Source: Alphaproteobacteria bacterium
GTDB lineage: Bacteria > Pseudomonadota > Alphaproteobacteria > Acetobacterales > Acetobacteraceae
Assembly (NCBI GenBank): GCA_026400815.1
Contig: JAPLOI010000033.1
Span: 107,195-171,194, forward strand
DNA: 64,000 nucleotides
Reading direction: 5' to 3'
Under the pieces are notes generated by a model. It did not search any database and was not told the origin of the DNA. It saw only the letters and a program-made list of their open reading frames with translations. Every line of letters starts with the position of its first letter. The first letter of the stretch is position 1. A program made the translations under genes and the position numbers. This document shows, in pieces, positions 41,539-49,362 of this stretch.

Positions 41539-42551
41539 CCGCCCCGCACCCCGAGACCTGGCTCACGCCCATGCCAGCCGGCCTCTATTGCGCCCCCGGC
41601 GATTTCTTCATCGACCCGCTGCGCCCCGTCCCGCGCGCCATCATCACCCACGCCCATTCCGACCACGCCCGCCCCGGCCACGAAGCCGTCCTCGCCAGCC
41701 CACCCACGCTGGCCCTCATGCGCGCCCGCCTGGGCGAAGGCGCCGGCCGCAGCCAGCAACCGCTTGCCTGGGGCGAACGCCTCACGGTCGGCGATGTCGC
41801 GCTCTGGCTCCAACCAGCCGGCCACGTCCTCGGCAGTGCCCAGGTCGCCATCGAGTATCGCGGCAGCCGCGCCGTGATCTCCGGCGACTACAAGCGCCAG
41901 CCGGACATCACCTGCGACCCCTTCACCCCCATCCCCTGCGACGTCTTCGTCACAGAGGCCACCTTCGCGCTGCCGGTCTTCCGTCACCCCCCGGCCGCTG
42001 GCGAGATCGCCAAACTCCTGGCCAGCGTGAAGCTGTTCCCCGAACGCACCCACGTCATCGGCTGCTATTCCCTGGGCAAGACCCAGCGCCTGATCGCCCT
42101 GCTGCGCCAGGCCGGCTGGGATGAGCCGATCTACATGCACGGCGCCTTGGCCCCGATGTGCGAGATCTACGAAGCCCACGGCATCCCCCTCGGCGAGCTC
42201 CGCCCCGCCACCGTCGCCGCGAAGAAGGACCTCGTCGGCCGCATCGTCCTCGCGCCGCCCTCCGCCATCGCCGACCGCTGGGCCCGACGCCTCGCCGAGC
42301 CCGTGGTCTGCATGGCCAGTGGCTGGATGCGCGTGCGCCAGCGCGCCAAGCAGGGCGGCGTGGAACTCCCGCTCGTCATCTCCGACCACGCCGACTGGCA
42401 CGAACTGAACCGCACCATCGACGAGGTCGGCGCCCCCGAAGTCTGGGTCACCCATGGCAGCGAGGACGCCCTGATCCACGAGATCGCCAAGCGCGGCATC
42501 CGCGGCCGCCCCCTGCGCCTGATCGGATACGGCGAGGAGGACGGATCGTGA
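41535..42551 (+). CDS. Ligase-associated DNA damage response exonuclease (metallo-beta-lactamase fold)
   Basis: This 338-residue metallo-beta-lactamase/beta-CASP-like protein has the metal motif THAHSDHA (His39, His41, Asp43, His44), PAGHVLGSAQV, SGDYKR and FVTEATFALP. Related families act on DNA or RNA (SNM1, CPSF-73). The sequence agrees with the ligase-associated exonuclease group, and the ligase gene follows at 43.0 kb. The GTG start at 41535 overlaps the toxin stop as GTGA. I see no alternative start with a good ribosome-binding site, so expression may depend on the toxin-antitoxin transcript. Confidence 0.9.
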   Translation: MTAPHPETWLTPMPAGLYCAPGDFFIDPLRPVPRAIITHAHSDHARPGHEAVLASPPTLALMRARLGEGAGRSQQPLAWGERLTVGDVALWLQPAGHVLGSAQVAIEYRGSRAVISGDYKRQPDITCDPFTPIPCDVFVTEATFALPVFRHPPAAGEIAKLLASVKLFPERTHVIGCYSLGKTQRLIALLRQAGWDEPIYMHGALAPMCEIYEAHGIPLGELRPATVAAKKDLVGRIVLAPPSAIADRWARRLAEPVVCMASGWMRVRQRAKQGGVELPLVISDHADWHELNRTIDEVGAPEVWVTHGSEDALIHEIAKRGIRGRPLRLIGYGEEDGS

Positions 42552-42674
42552 CGCGTGCAAGCCCCCGGCATCTCGAAGCCAAACCAGTGCACGAAACTGG
42601 CCTATACGCCCGCGCCCCCCTAGGCTTCCCGTCCAGCGCCGCATCCCGCCCGCTGCCAGGAACGGAGGAAACCC

Positions 42675-42971
42675 ATGCCGATCACCGTCATCACGCGCTA
42701 CTCCGGCGACTCCGAAGCCATCCTGCAGGCGGCCAAGGTCAACGCGCCGCTGCTGCTGAAGCATGGCGCCACCGAAGCGCGCCTGCTGCGGATCGGCACC
42801 GGCGGCCATTTCGGGCAGCATGTCACGGTCGTCACCTACAACAGCTATGCGGACTACGAAGCGGTCGGCGCCAAGCTGATGCAGGATGCCACCTACAAGA
42901 ATCAGATGCTGGCGCTCGGCAAGGCCGCGGTCGCCGAGGATCGGACGATCTACTCCGAAATCCCCTACTAG
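42675..42971 (+). CDS. Small hypothetical protein, possible dimeric alpha-beta barrel
   Basis: This is a 98-residue protein: MPITVITRYSGDSEAI, LLLKHGATEARLLRIGTG, VTVVTYNSYADYEAVGAKL. The beta-alpha-beta layout of about 100 residues resembles dimeric alpha-beta barrel (ABM-like) proteins, but I do not recognise a family. The ATG is preceded by GGAGG in an 18-nt leader identical to that of the HpcH/HpaI aldolase at 44.7 kb. It lies between exonuclease and ligase of the repair module, with no known link to repair. Confidence 0.7.
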   Translation: MPITVITRYSGDSEAILQAAKVNAPLLLKHGATEARLLRIGTGGHFGQHVTVVTYNSYADYEAVGAKLMQDATYKNQMLALGKAAVAEDRTIYSEIPY

Positions 42972-43017
42972 CCCGCTCCGGCCGGCGTGGCCGGGTTCCT
43001 GCGGCGGCGGAGGCCAC

Positions 43018-44592
43018 ATGATCGCCTTCGCCACCCTGCTCGAACGCCTGCTCTTCACTCAGGGCCGCAACGACAAGATCCGCCTGCTGCGCCAGTTTTT
43101 CGAAACCCAGCCCGACCCGGACCGCGGCCTGGCCCTGGCCGCCATCGCCGGCGAACTCCATTTCGCCACCGCCAAGGCCGGCCTCATCCGGGACCTTGCC
43201 AACAGCCGCACCGACCCGACCCTGTTCGCCCTGTCCTATGATTTCGTCGGCGACCTCGCCGAAACCGTCGCGCTGATCTGGCCGGACTCCCAAACCAACG
43301 CCCCGCCGCCGACGCTGCCGGAGGTGGTGGAGGCCCTCAACCTCACCCCCAAAACCCGCCTGCCCGATCTCGTCGCCGGCTGGCTCGATGCCACCGATGC
43401 CGCCACCCGCCTCGCCCTGCTGAAACTCATCACCGGCGGCCTGCGCGTCGGCGCCACCGGCCGCCTCGCCCGAATCGCGCTCGCCGAGTTCTCCCAGGGC
43501 CGTGCCGCACCTGACGACATAGAAGAGGTCTGGCACAGCCTCGCGCCCCCCTACCTCCCGCTCTTCGCCTGGCTCGAAGGCCACGCCGAAAAGCCCGACC
43601 CCGCCACCGCCCCGGTCTTCCGCCCCCCCATGCTCGCCCACCCGCTGGAACCGGATGACATCGCCAACCTCACGCCAACCCTTCTGCGCGCAGAATGGAA
43701 ATGGGACGGCATCCGCGTCCAGCTCGTCTCCACACCGGGCGGCCGCCGCCTCTACTCCCGCGGCGCCGAAGACATCTCCGCCGCCTTCCCCGAACTCCTC
43801 GAAGGCGTCGATTTCGAAGCCGTGCTCGATGGCGAACTCCTCGTCATTCGCGATGGCACCGTCGCCCCCTTCGCGGACCTGCAGCAGCGCCTCAACCGCA
43901 AGACCGTCGGCCCCAAGCTGATGGCCGAACACCCCGTCGCCATCCGCCTCTACGACATCCTGTTCGACGGCGCAGAAGACCTACGCCCGCTCCCGTTCGA
44001 CAGCCGCCGCGCCCGGCTGGAAGACTGGTTTGCCCGCACAAGCCCCGCGCGCATGGACCTCTCGGCCCTCATCCCCTTCGCCACCATCGAAGACCTCGCC
44101 GAGATCCGCGCCGGCGCCCGCGAGGCCGCCATCGAAGGCCTGATGCTGAAGGACGCCGCCTCGCCCTACCTCCCTGGCCGCCCCAAGGGGAAATGGTGGA
44201 AATGGAAGCGCGCGCCCCTCACGCTCGATGCCGTGCTGCTCTACGCCCAGCGCGGCCACGGCAAGCGCAGCGGCAGCTATTCCGACTACACCTTCGGCCT
44301 CTGGCGCGGAGACGAACTCGTGCCGGTGGGAAAGGCCTATTTCGGCTTCACCGACGCCGAACTCGCCTGGCTCGACCGCTGGATCCGCAACCACACCACC
44401 GCCCGCTTCGGCCCGGTGCGCGAGGTGGAAAAATCCCTCGTCCTCGAAGTCGCCTTCGACGGCGCCCAGCGCAGCACCCGCCACAAATCCGGCGTGGCGC
44501 TGCGCTTCCCCCGTATCTCCCGCCTGCGCACCGACAAGCCGGCGGCCGAGGCGGACCGGCTGGAGACGCTGGAGAAATTGATCCCCGGATAA
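43018..44592 (+). CDS. ATP-dependent DNA ligase (ligase-associated cluster)
   Basis: This 524-residue ATP-dependent DNA ligase has the adenylation lysine Lys228 in EWKWDGIRVQ, the DGELLV motif III-like segment, EGLMLKD (motif IV) and KWWKWKR (motif V), followed by an OB-fold domain with YAQRGHGKRSGSYSDY. The N-terminal about 190 residues are the helical DNA-binding domain (LLRQFFETQPDPDRGLALAA). It seals nicks using ATP and is the enzyme after which the ligase-associated repair module is named. A GCGGAGG site precedes ATG 43018. Downstream the gene ends at an inverted repeat of CGCCAAG units. Confidence 0.92.
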   Translation: MIAFATLLERLLFTQGRNDKIRLLRQFFETQPDPDRGLALAAIAGELHFATAKAGLIRDLANSRTDPTLFALSYDFVGDLAETVALIWPDSQTNAPPPTLPEVVEALNLTPKTRLPDLVAGWLDATDAATRLALLKLITGGLRVGATGRLARIALAEFSQGRAAPDDIEEVWHSLAPPYLPLFAWLEGHAEKPDPATAPVFRPPMLAHPLEPDDIANLTPTLLRAEWKWDGIRVQLVSTPGGRRLYSRGAEDISAAFPELLEGVDFEAVLDGELLVIRDGTVAPFADLQQRLNRKTVGPKLMAEHPVAIRLYDILFDGAEDLRPLPFDSRRARLEDWFARTSPARMDLSALIPFATIEDLAEIRAGAREAAIEGLMLKDAASPYLPGRPKGKWWKWKRAPLTLDAVLLYAQRGHGKRSGSYSDYTFGLWRGDELVPVGKAYFGFTDAELAWLDRWIRNHTTARFGPVREVEKSLVLEVAFDGAQRSTRHKSGVALRFPRISRLRTDKPAAEADRLETLEKLIPG

Positions 44593-44687
44593 GGAAGGCA
44601 ACCGCCAAGGCGCCAAGATCGCCAAGAAGGCGCCACGGCACTCTTGGCGTCACCTTGGCGCCCTTCGCGTCTTGGCGGTTCCCTTCC
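44593..44687. repeat. CGCCAAG inverted-repeat element
   Basis: Directly after the ligase stop, GGAAGGCAACCGCCAAG (44593-44609) is mirrored by CTTGGCGGTTCCCTTCC (44671-44687), with one mismatch over 17 bases. The left arm continues as CGCCAAG units at about 10-nt spacing and the right arm has matching CTTGGCG units, so the whole can fold into one long imperfect hairpin. Similar CGCCAAG/AACCGCC repeat arrays are dispersed in other bacterial genomes (from memory, not checked). No T run is present, but it may end the ligase transcript. Confidence 0.8.
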
Positions 44688-44746
44688 CTGATTGACCCCG
44701 CCCCCCGCCCGTGGTGCGCTCCCTCCAACCCGAACGGAGGAAACCC

Positions 44747-45532
44747 ATGGCCATCATCCCCAATGTCTCGCTCGATCGCCTGCGCGCGGGCAAGGTCTCG
44801 CTCGGCTTCGGCGCCAGCCACCTGCGCACCGTCGCCACCCCCATGCTCGCCAAGTCCGCAGGCTTCGACTGGCTGTTCATCGACATGGAGCACGGCGCCT
44901 TCTCGGTGCACGAGGCCACCCAGCTCTGCTTCGCCTCCCTCACCGCCGGCATCTCGCCCATCGTCCGCGTCTGCTTCGATGCGCTCGATGAGGGCACCCG
45001 CGCGCTGGACAACGGGGCCCAGGGCCTCGTCATCCCGCATGTCGATACGCCGGAGCAGGCCAGGCGCATCGCCGCCGCCTTCCGCTACCCGCCGCGCGGC
45101 ACCCGCTCCTGGGGCGGCGGCATCGCCCAGTTCGGCTTCCTGCCCCCGCCGGTGGCCGAGGCGCAGGCCCAGATCAACAGCGAAACCCTCATCGTCGCCA
45201 TGATCGAAACCGAGGAAGCCGTCGCCAACGCCGATGCTATCGCCGGCACCGACGGGATTGACTGCCTGCTGATCGGCACTTCGGACCTCACGGCGGACAT
45301 GGGCATCTCCGGCCAGGCCGATCACCCCAAGGTCCAGGCCGCCTACAAGGCCGTGATCGATGCCTGCAAGAAGCACGGCAAGTTCCCCGGCATGGGCGGC
45401 ATCTACGATGAGGAGAACGCCCGCCGCTACATCAGCTGGGGCTGCAAGTTCATCCTCGGTGGGTCCGACGGCATGTTCATCACCCAGGCCGCCACCGCGC
45501 GCGCGAAGTTCCTCAATAGCCTGGTGGGCTGA
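44747..45532 (+). CDS. HpcH/HpaI aldolase family protein
   Basis: This 261-residue class II aldolase of the HpcH/HpaI family has FDWLFIDMEHGAF, VRVCFDALDEGTRALDNGAQ, IPHVDTPEQAR, MIETEEAVANADAIAG (metal-binding Glu) and LIGTSDLTADMG with its Asp. Members make or cleave 2-oxo-3-deoxy sugar acids or 4-hydroxy-2-oxo acids, giving pyruvate plus an aldehyde. The ATG has GGAGG upstream within the 18-nt leader shared with the small gene at 42.7 kb. It is monocistronic; the exact substrate is unknown. Confidence 0.88.
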   Translation: MAIIPNVSLDRLRAGKVSLGFGASHLRTVATPMLAKSAGFDWLFIDMEHGAFSVHEATQLCFASLTAGISPIVRVCFDALDEGTRALDNGAQGLVIPHVDTPEQARRIAAAFRYPPRGTRSWGGGIAQFGFLPPPVAEAQAQINSETLIVAMIETEEAVANADAIAGTDGIDCLLIGTSDLTADMGISGQADHPKVQAAYKAVIDACKKHGKFPGMGGIYDEENARRYISWGCKFILGGSDGMFITQAATARAKFLNSLVG

Positions 45533-45535
45533 CCC

Positions 45536-46081
45536 TCACTGGATGAGGCGATCGGTGTCCTCGGCAGCGATCGCCTCCACCACCACCTCGCCGAAGCGCT
45601 TCGTCAGCGCCACCATCGTGGCCCGGCTGATCCCCGCGCCCAGCATCACGTAGTAGTCCACCGCCAGCGTTCCCGGCCGCACCTCGGGCAGGGAGGCACG
45701 GGCCATGAGGTAGCCGTCATTGATCCGGTTCGCGAGGTCGAGCCGTTCCTGCCAGCTCGCCCGCGGCGCGAAGTCGTAGGTCGCCAGCAGCCGCACGCTG
45801 TCCTTGCCGGGCAGCACGAACACCTTCACCTCCGGCAGTGCCAGCACCAGGTTGCCTCCGCCATCCACCGAAGCCGGCACCTTCGCCGCGTCGTACATCG
45901 CCTTCATCAGGTCGCGCGAGACATTGGCCTCCGTCACCAACTCGGGCGCTGCTGCCGGGCGCGGTGCGGCGGCCTGGGGCGTGGGCCGTGCCGCCGGTTG
46001 CGCGACAGCGGGCAGCACGCCGGCGGTCAGCACGGCGATGGGCGCAGCCAGAGCCAGGCGGCGATATCTGGAAAACATCAT
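45536..46081 (-). CDS. Secreted YbjN-like protein
   Basis: This is a 181-residue protein (180 from the second of two adjacent ATGs). The N terminus, RRLALAAPIAVLTAGVLPAVAQP, is a Sec signal with AVAQ cleavage zone, followed by a Pro/Ala linker. The C-terminal 110 residues (VSRDLMKAMYDAAKVPASVD, NRINDGYLMARASL and VDYYVMLGAGI) have the pattern of YbjN-domain proteins, which are putative chaperone-like sensory factors. Convergent with the aldolase, 3 nt apart. Function in the periplasm unknown. Confidence 0.72.
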   Translation of the reverse strand: MMFSRYRRLALAAPIAVLTAGVLPAVAQPAARPTPQAAAPRPAAAPELVTEANVSRDLMKAMYDAAKVPASVDGGGNLVLALPEVKVFVLPGKDSVRLLATYDFAPRASWQERLDLANRINDGYLMARASLPEVRPGTLAVDYYVMLGAGISRATMVALTKRFGEVVVEAIAAEDTDRLIQ

Positions 46082-46166
46082 CCCTCTCCCACGCCGTGCG
46101 CATCCGTCCCTGCCGGCATCGAGTCGCCATCGTGCCCGCTTCACCGCCCGGCGCAACAGTGGCGCC

Positions 46167-47411
46167 TCACCCGCTGCTGCGCCCCCGCGCCAACGTCCAC
46201 ACCCCTTGCAGCGTGATCACCCCGCCGCACAACGCCACGCCCATTGCTGGCCCAATCCGCTCGAACACCATCGGCGCCACCGCCAGCACACCCAGCAGCC
46301 CCAGCTGGTTCACCACCATGAAGGCCCGCACCGCGGCCGGAATATCGGCGCGCGCCAGAACCGTCTGCCGAAGCGTTGCCGTCGGCACATCCATCATCGG
46401 CGCCCCCGCGCCCGACAGCGCCGCCCCGGCCATCAGCCCCAGCAGCAGCCAGTCCGGCGGCAGCAGCAGCGCCGCCACCCCCATGCCCACGATCCCCGCC
46501 CCCAGCACCGCGTAGCCCCACAGGATCACCACGCCGGGCCGGCGCGGCTGACCCAGATTGCCCACCACCAGCGTCGCCGCCAGGTTCGCCCTGCCATAGG
46601 TGGCGAACACCAGCCCGAACGCCGCCAGCCCCGATCCGCCGCCGGCCGTCAGCCCCGCCGCCTCGATGATCAGCGGCGTGCCCAGGAACATCGCGGCATA
46701 CCAGGCCCCGTTCATCGGCGCGGTCATGATCAGCAGCAGGAACAGCAGCTCGTGCCGCCGCACCGCCGCGAAGCCGCGCGCCACGGCCGTCGCCATCCCC
46801 TCGCGCTCCGCCCGCGCCGGCGCCACCGGAAAGCGCCGCGCCAATCCCGCCACCACCACGGCGGCGGCAACGAAGGCCGCCATCTCCAGCCCCACCACCG
46901 CGGCCAGCGGCACCAGGCCGGCCACCAGCCCCAGCAGGCCGGGGCCGAGCAGCCGTGCGATGCGGTCGGTCGTATCCAGCAACGCATTGGCCGGCGCCAG
47001 CAGCGTGGGGTCGCGCGCCAGCCCCGGCAGTGCCCCCTGCAGCGCCGGGCGGAACAGCGCCATGCCCGCCGCCAGCACCGCGACGGCCAGCACCAGCACC
47101 CAGCCCACCGGTTGCCCGGCCCACACCCACGCCGCCACAACGGCCCCCAGCGCCGCGGCGCGCAGCAGCAGCGTCACCCCCATCAACCGCAGCGGCGCCA
47201 CCCGGTCCGCCAGGTGCCCCAGCCCCATCACCACGGCCATCGCGATCGCGCCCTGCAGCACCGCGAGATACCCCGCCGCCGCGCCGAACGCCCCCACCGC
47301 CACCCAGCTCAGCACCACGGTGAAGGATTGGTCCGCCAGCGCCGACAGCGCCAGTGCCGCCCACAACCGCCCGATCGCGGGGTCGCGCACGGCGCGCAGC
47401 ATCGGCGCCAT
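46167..47411 (-). CDS. MFS transporter, second of a tandem paralogous pair
   Basis: This 414-residue protein has about twelve membrane helices and is homologous over its length to the MFS protein encoded just upstream. For example, ANALLDTTDRIARLLGPGL matches ANALMDTTERLARLAGPGL, and TLRQTVLARADIPAAVRAF matches TLRQTDLAREDVAAAVRAH. The start ATG 47411 lies 2 nt after the upstream stop. It belongs to the MFS_3-like exporters. Tandem arrangement suggests either duplication with different substrates or cooperation of two subunits. Confidence 0.84.
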   Translation of the reverse strand: MAPMLRAVRDPAIGRLWAALALSALADQSFTVVLSWVAVGAFGAAAGYLAVLQGAIAMAVVMGLGHLADRVAPLRLMGVTLLLRAAALGAVVAAWVWAGQPVGWVLVLAVAVLAAGMALFRPALQGALPGLARDPTLLAPANALLDTTDRIARLLGPGLLGLVAGLVPLAAVVGLEMAAFVAAAVVVAGLARRFPVAPARAEREGMATAVARGFAAVRRHELLFLLLIMTAPMNGAWYAAMFLGTPLIIEAAGLTAGGGSGLAAFGLVFATYGRANLAATLVVGNLGQPRRPGVVILWGYAVLGAGIVGMGVAALLLPPDWLLLGLMAGAALSGAGAPMMDVPTATLRQTVLARADIPAAVRAFMVVNQLGLLGVLAVAPMVFERIGPAMGVALCGGVITLQGVWTLARGRSSG

Positions 47412-47413
47412 GC

Positions 47414-48640
47414 TCAGCCCCGAACGCGCATGAAGCCCGCCAGCGCGATCGCCACGTAGATCGCCCCACCCCCCAGCGCGACCGCCGCCGGCCCCAGCGA
47501 CGCCACCAGCGCGGGTGCGGCCAGCATTGCCACCACGGTGCCGAGCTGGACGGAGACCATGTGCGCCCGCACCGCCGCCGCCACGTCCTCGCGCGCCAGA
47601 TCCGTCTGCCGCAGCGTTGCCACCACGATGTCCTGCATCGGCCCGCCGATGGCCGCCACCGCCGCCGCCAGCGCAATTCCCGCCACCTGCCAGCCCGCCG
47701 GCAGCAGCATCGCACCGGCCATCGCCATCGTCGCCGCGCCGAACAAAAGGATCCCGATGAACACAAGCCGAGCAGGCCGCGTCGGCAGGCCGAGACTTCC
47801 CAGCACCAGCGTGCCGGCGAGGTTGCCCACGCCGTAGGCCGCGATCACCGTGCCGAAGGCCGGCAGCCCCGCCGCCCCCAGACTGCGCTCCAGCTGCAGC
47901 GGCAGGGCGAGGTAATACACCGCCACCCACACCCCGTTCTGCAGCCCCACCACCGCCAGCATGAAGCCCAGCAGCGCATGCCGCCGCACCGCCCGCACGC
48001 CTCGCAGCGCGGCATCCAGCAGCGACTCACCGCCCATGCTCCCCGGCGGCACGGTTCGAATGCGGGCCACCGCCCAGATTGCCAGCGCCGAGAGCAGGAA
48101 GGTGGCCACGTTCAGCGCCACGAACTGCACTTCCGCCAGCAGCGCGGCCGCTAGCACCAGCAGCCCGGGCCCGGCCAGCCGTGCCAGGCGCTCGGTGGTG
48201 TCCATCAGCGCATTCGCCGCCGGCAGCATCTCCCGGTCCCCGGCCAGCACCGGCAGTGCCGCCTGCATCGCCGGGCGGAACGCGGCAAGCCCGGCGCCCA
48301 GCACCAGGATGGTGGCGAACAGTGCCCAGGCCGGTGGCGCGCCCCATAAGGCCCACGCAAGCGCCAGCCCGGTGAGGGCGGCGGCGCGCAGCAGGTCGGC
48401 CGCCATCATCACCCGCAGTGGCGCCACCCGATCCAGCGCCCGCGCCCCCAGCAGCAGCGTGGCCAGCGTCGCCGCCGCCTGCACCACCGAGAGATAGCCG
48501 GCATCTGGCCCCAGCGTGCGCGCGGCGACGTAGCCGAGCACCACGCGGAACAGCTCATCCCCCACCGCCGCGCCGGCCAGGCCGGCCCACAGCAGCGCCG
48601 TCGGCCGGTGCGCCAGCGGGCGCAGCAGCGGCAGGGTCAC
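47414..48640 (-). CDS. MFS transporter, first of a tandem paralogous pair
   Basis: This 408-residue MFS_3-like membrane protein starts with VTLPLLRPLAHRPTALLWAG from GTG 48640, which overlaps the flavin reductase stop as GTGA. The longer frame upstream would run through the reductase gene, so the GTG is the better start. Twelve hydrophobic segments alternate with short Arg-containing loops (DRVAPLRVMMAADLLRAA). It is the middle gene of a coupled three-gene operon, reductase-MFS-MFS. Confidence 0.84.
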   Translation of the reverse strand: MTLPLLRPLAHRPTALLWAGLAGAAVGDELFRVVLGYVAARTLGPDAGYLSVVQAAATLATLLLGARALDRVAPLRVMMAADLLRAAALTGLALAWALWGAPPAWALFATILVLGAGLAAFRPAMQAALPVLAGDREMLPAANALMDTTERLARLAGPGLLVLAAALLAEVQFVALNVATFLLSALAIWAVARIRTVPPGSMGGESLLDAALRGVRAVRRHALLGFMLAVVGLQNGVWVAVYYLALPLQLERSLGAAGLPAFGTVIAAYGVGNLAGTLVLGSLGLPTRPARLVFIGILLFGAATMAMAGAMLLPAGWQVAGIALAAAVAAIGGPMQDIVVATLRQTDLAREDVAAAVRAHMVSVQLGTVVAMLAAPALVASLGPAAVALGGGAIYVAIALAGFMRVRG

Positions 48641-49272
48641 GTTGTGGTCTTCCAGGCCTCCAGCGGAATGCGCGGCAGTTCGAAGCTGTCGCTGGTGCGC
48701 GAGTACCACCCGCCGCCATGCAGGCGCCCGATCAGGTCCAGCTTCGGCGTGTCGATGTAGCAGCGCGCGGCATCCAGCACGCAGTCGTCGCGCACATGCA
48801 TCGCCACCACGCGGCCCAGCACCAGGGCGCGGTCGGTGTTCAGCTCGATGATCATGAAGCGCTCACATTCCAGCGCCACCGGGCTCTCGGCGATGCGCGG
48901 CGGCTTCACGCGCGTGCTCGGCAGCGTCGTCAATCCGGCTTCGGCCAGCTCGTCCACCTCCGGCGGGAAGTCGATCGCCGTGATGTTCATCGGCTTCGCC
49001 GTTTCCTGGTTCACCAGGCACACGGTGAACTGCCCGGTCTCGCGGATGTTCTGCCCGGTGTCCTTCGTGTCGCCCGGCTTGCGCCCGCCGATGCCGAACA
49101 CCACCACCGGCGGATCGGCGGAGAACACGTTGAAGAAGGAATAGGGCGCGGCATTCAGCCGGCCGCCCAGGTCCTGCGTCACCACCCAGGCGATCGGCCG
49201 TGGCACCACGGTGGAGACCAGCAGCTTGTAGCGTTCCTGCGTCGATAGCGTCTCGAAGTCGAACAGCATCAT
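48637..49272 (-). CDS. Flavin reductase-like domain protein
   Basis: This 211-residue protein is of the flavin reductase-like (FMN-binding split barrel) family. VVPRPIAWVVTQD, NAAPYSFFNVFSADPPVVVF and TVCLVNQETAKPMN carry the usual FMN-binding pattern; GRVVAMHVRDD and YIDTPKLDLIGRLHGGGW complete the fold. Such proteins reduce FMN for partner monooxygenases or bind flavin in redox sensors. Two adjacent ATGs (49272 and 49269) start the gene. Downstream are two MFS carriers in the same operon. No monooxygenase partner is nearby. Confidence 0.86.
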   Translation of the reverse strand: MMLFDFETLSTQERYKLLVSTVVPRPIAWVVTQDLGGRLNAAPYSFFNVFSADPPVVVFGIGGRKPGDTKDTGQNIRETGQFTVCLVNQETAKPMNITAIDFPPEVDELAEAGLTTLPSTRVKPPRIAESPVALECERFMIIELNTDRALVLGRVVAMHVRDDCVLDAARCYIDTPKLDLIGRLHGGGWYSRTSDSFELPRIPLEAWKTTT

Positions 49273-49362
49273 GGCCCCCGTTGGCGTTCGGGCCAGACTT
49301 GCCGCTGGCCGGATCGACTGTCCAGGGGGCGGCTGCCATGCTCGTGCCATGGGGTCGAATCC

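Noticed and set aside
49273..49362. Classical oriC at the skew switch
   Set aside because: The 90-bp gap contains no TTATCCACA-like DnaA boxes or AT-rich region, and no dnaA, hemE or parAB genes are nearby. Only the skew itself is reported.
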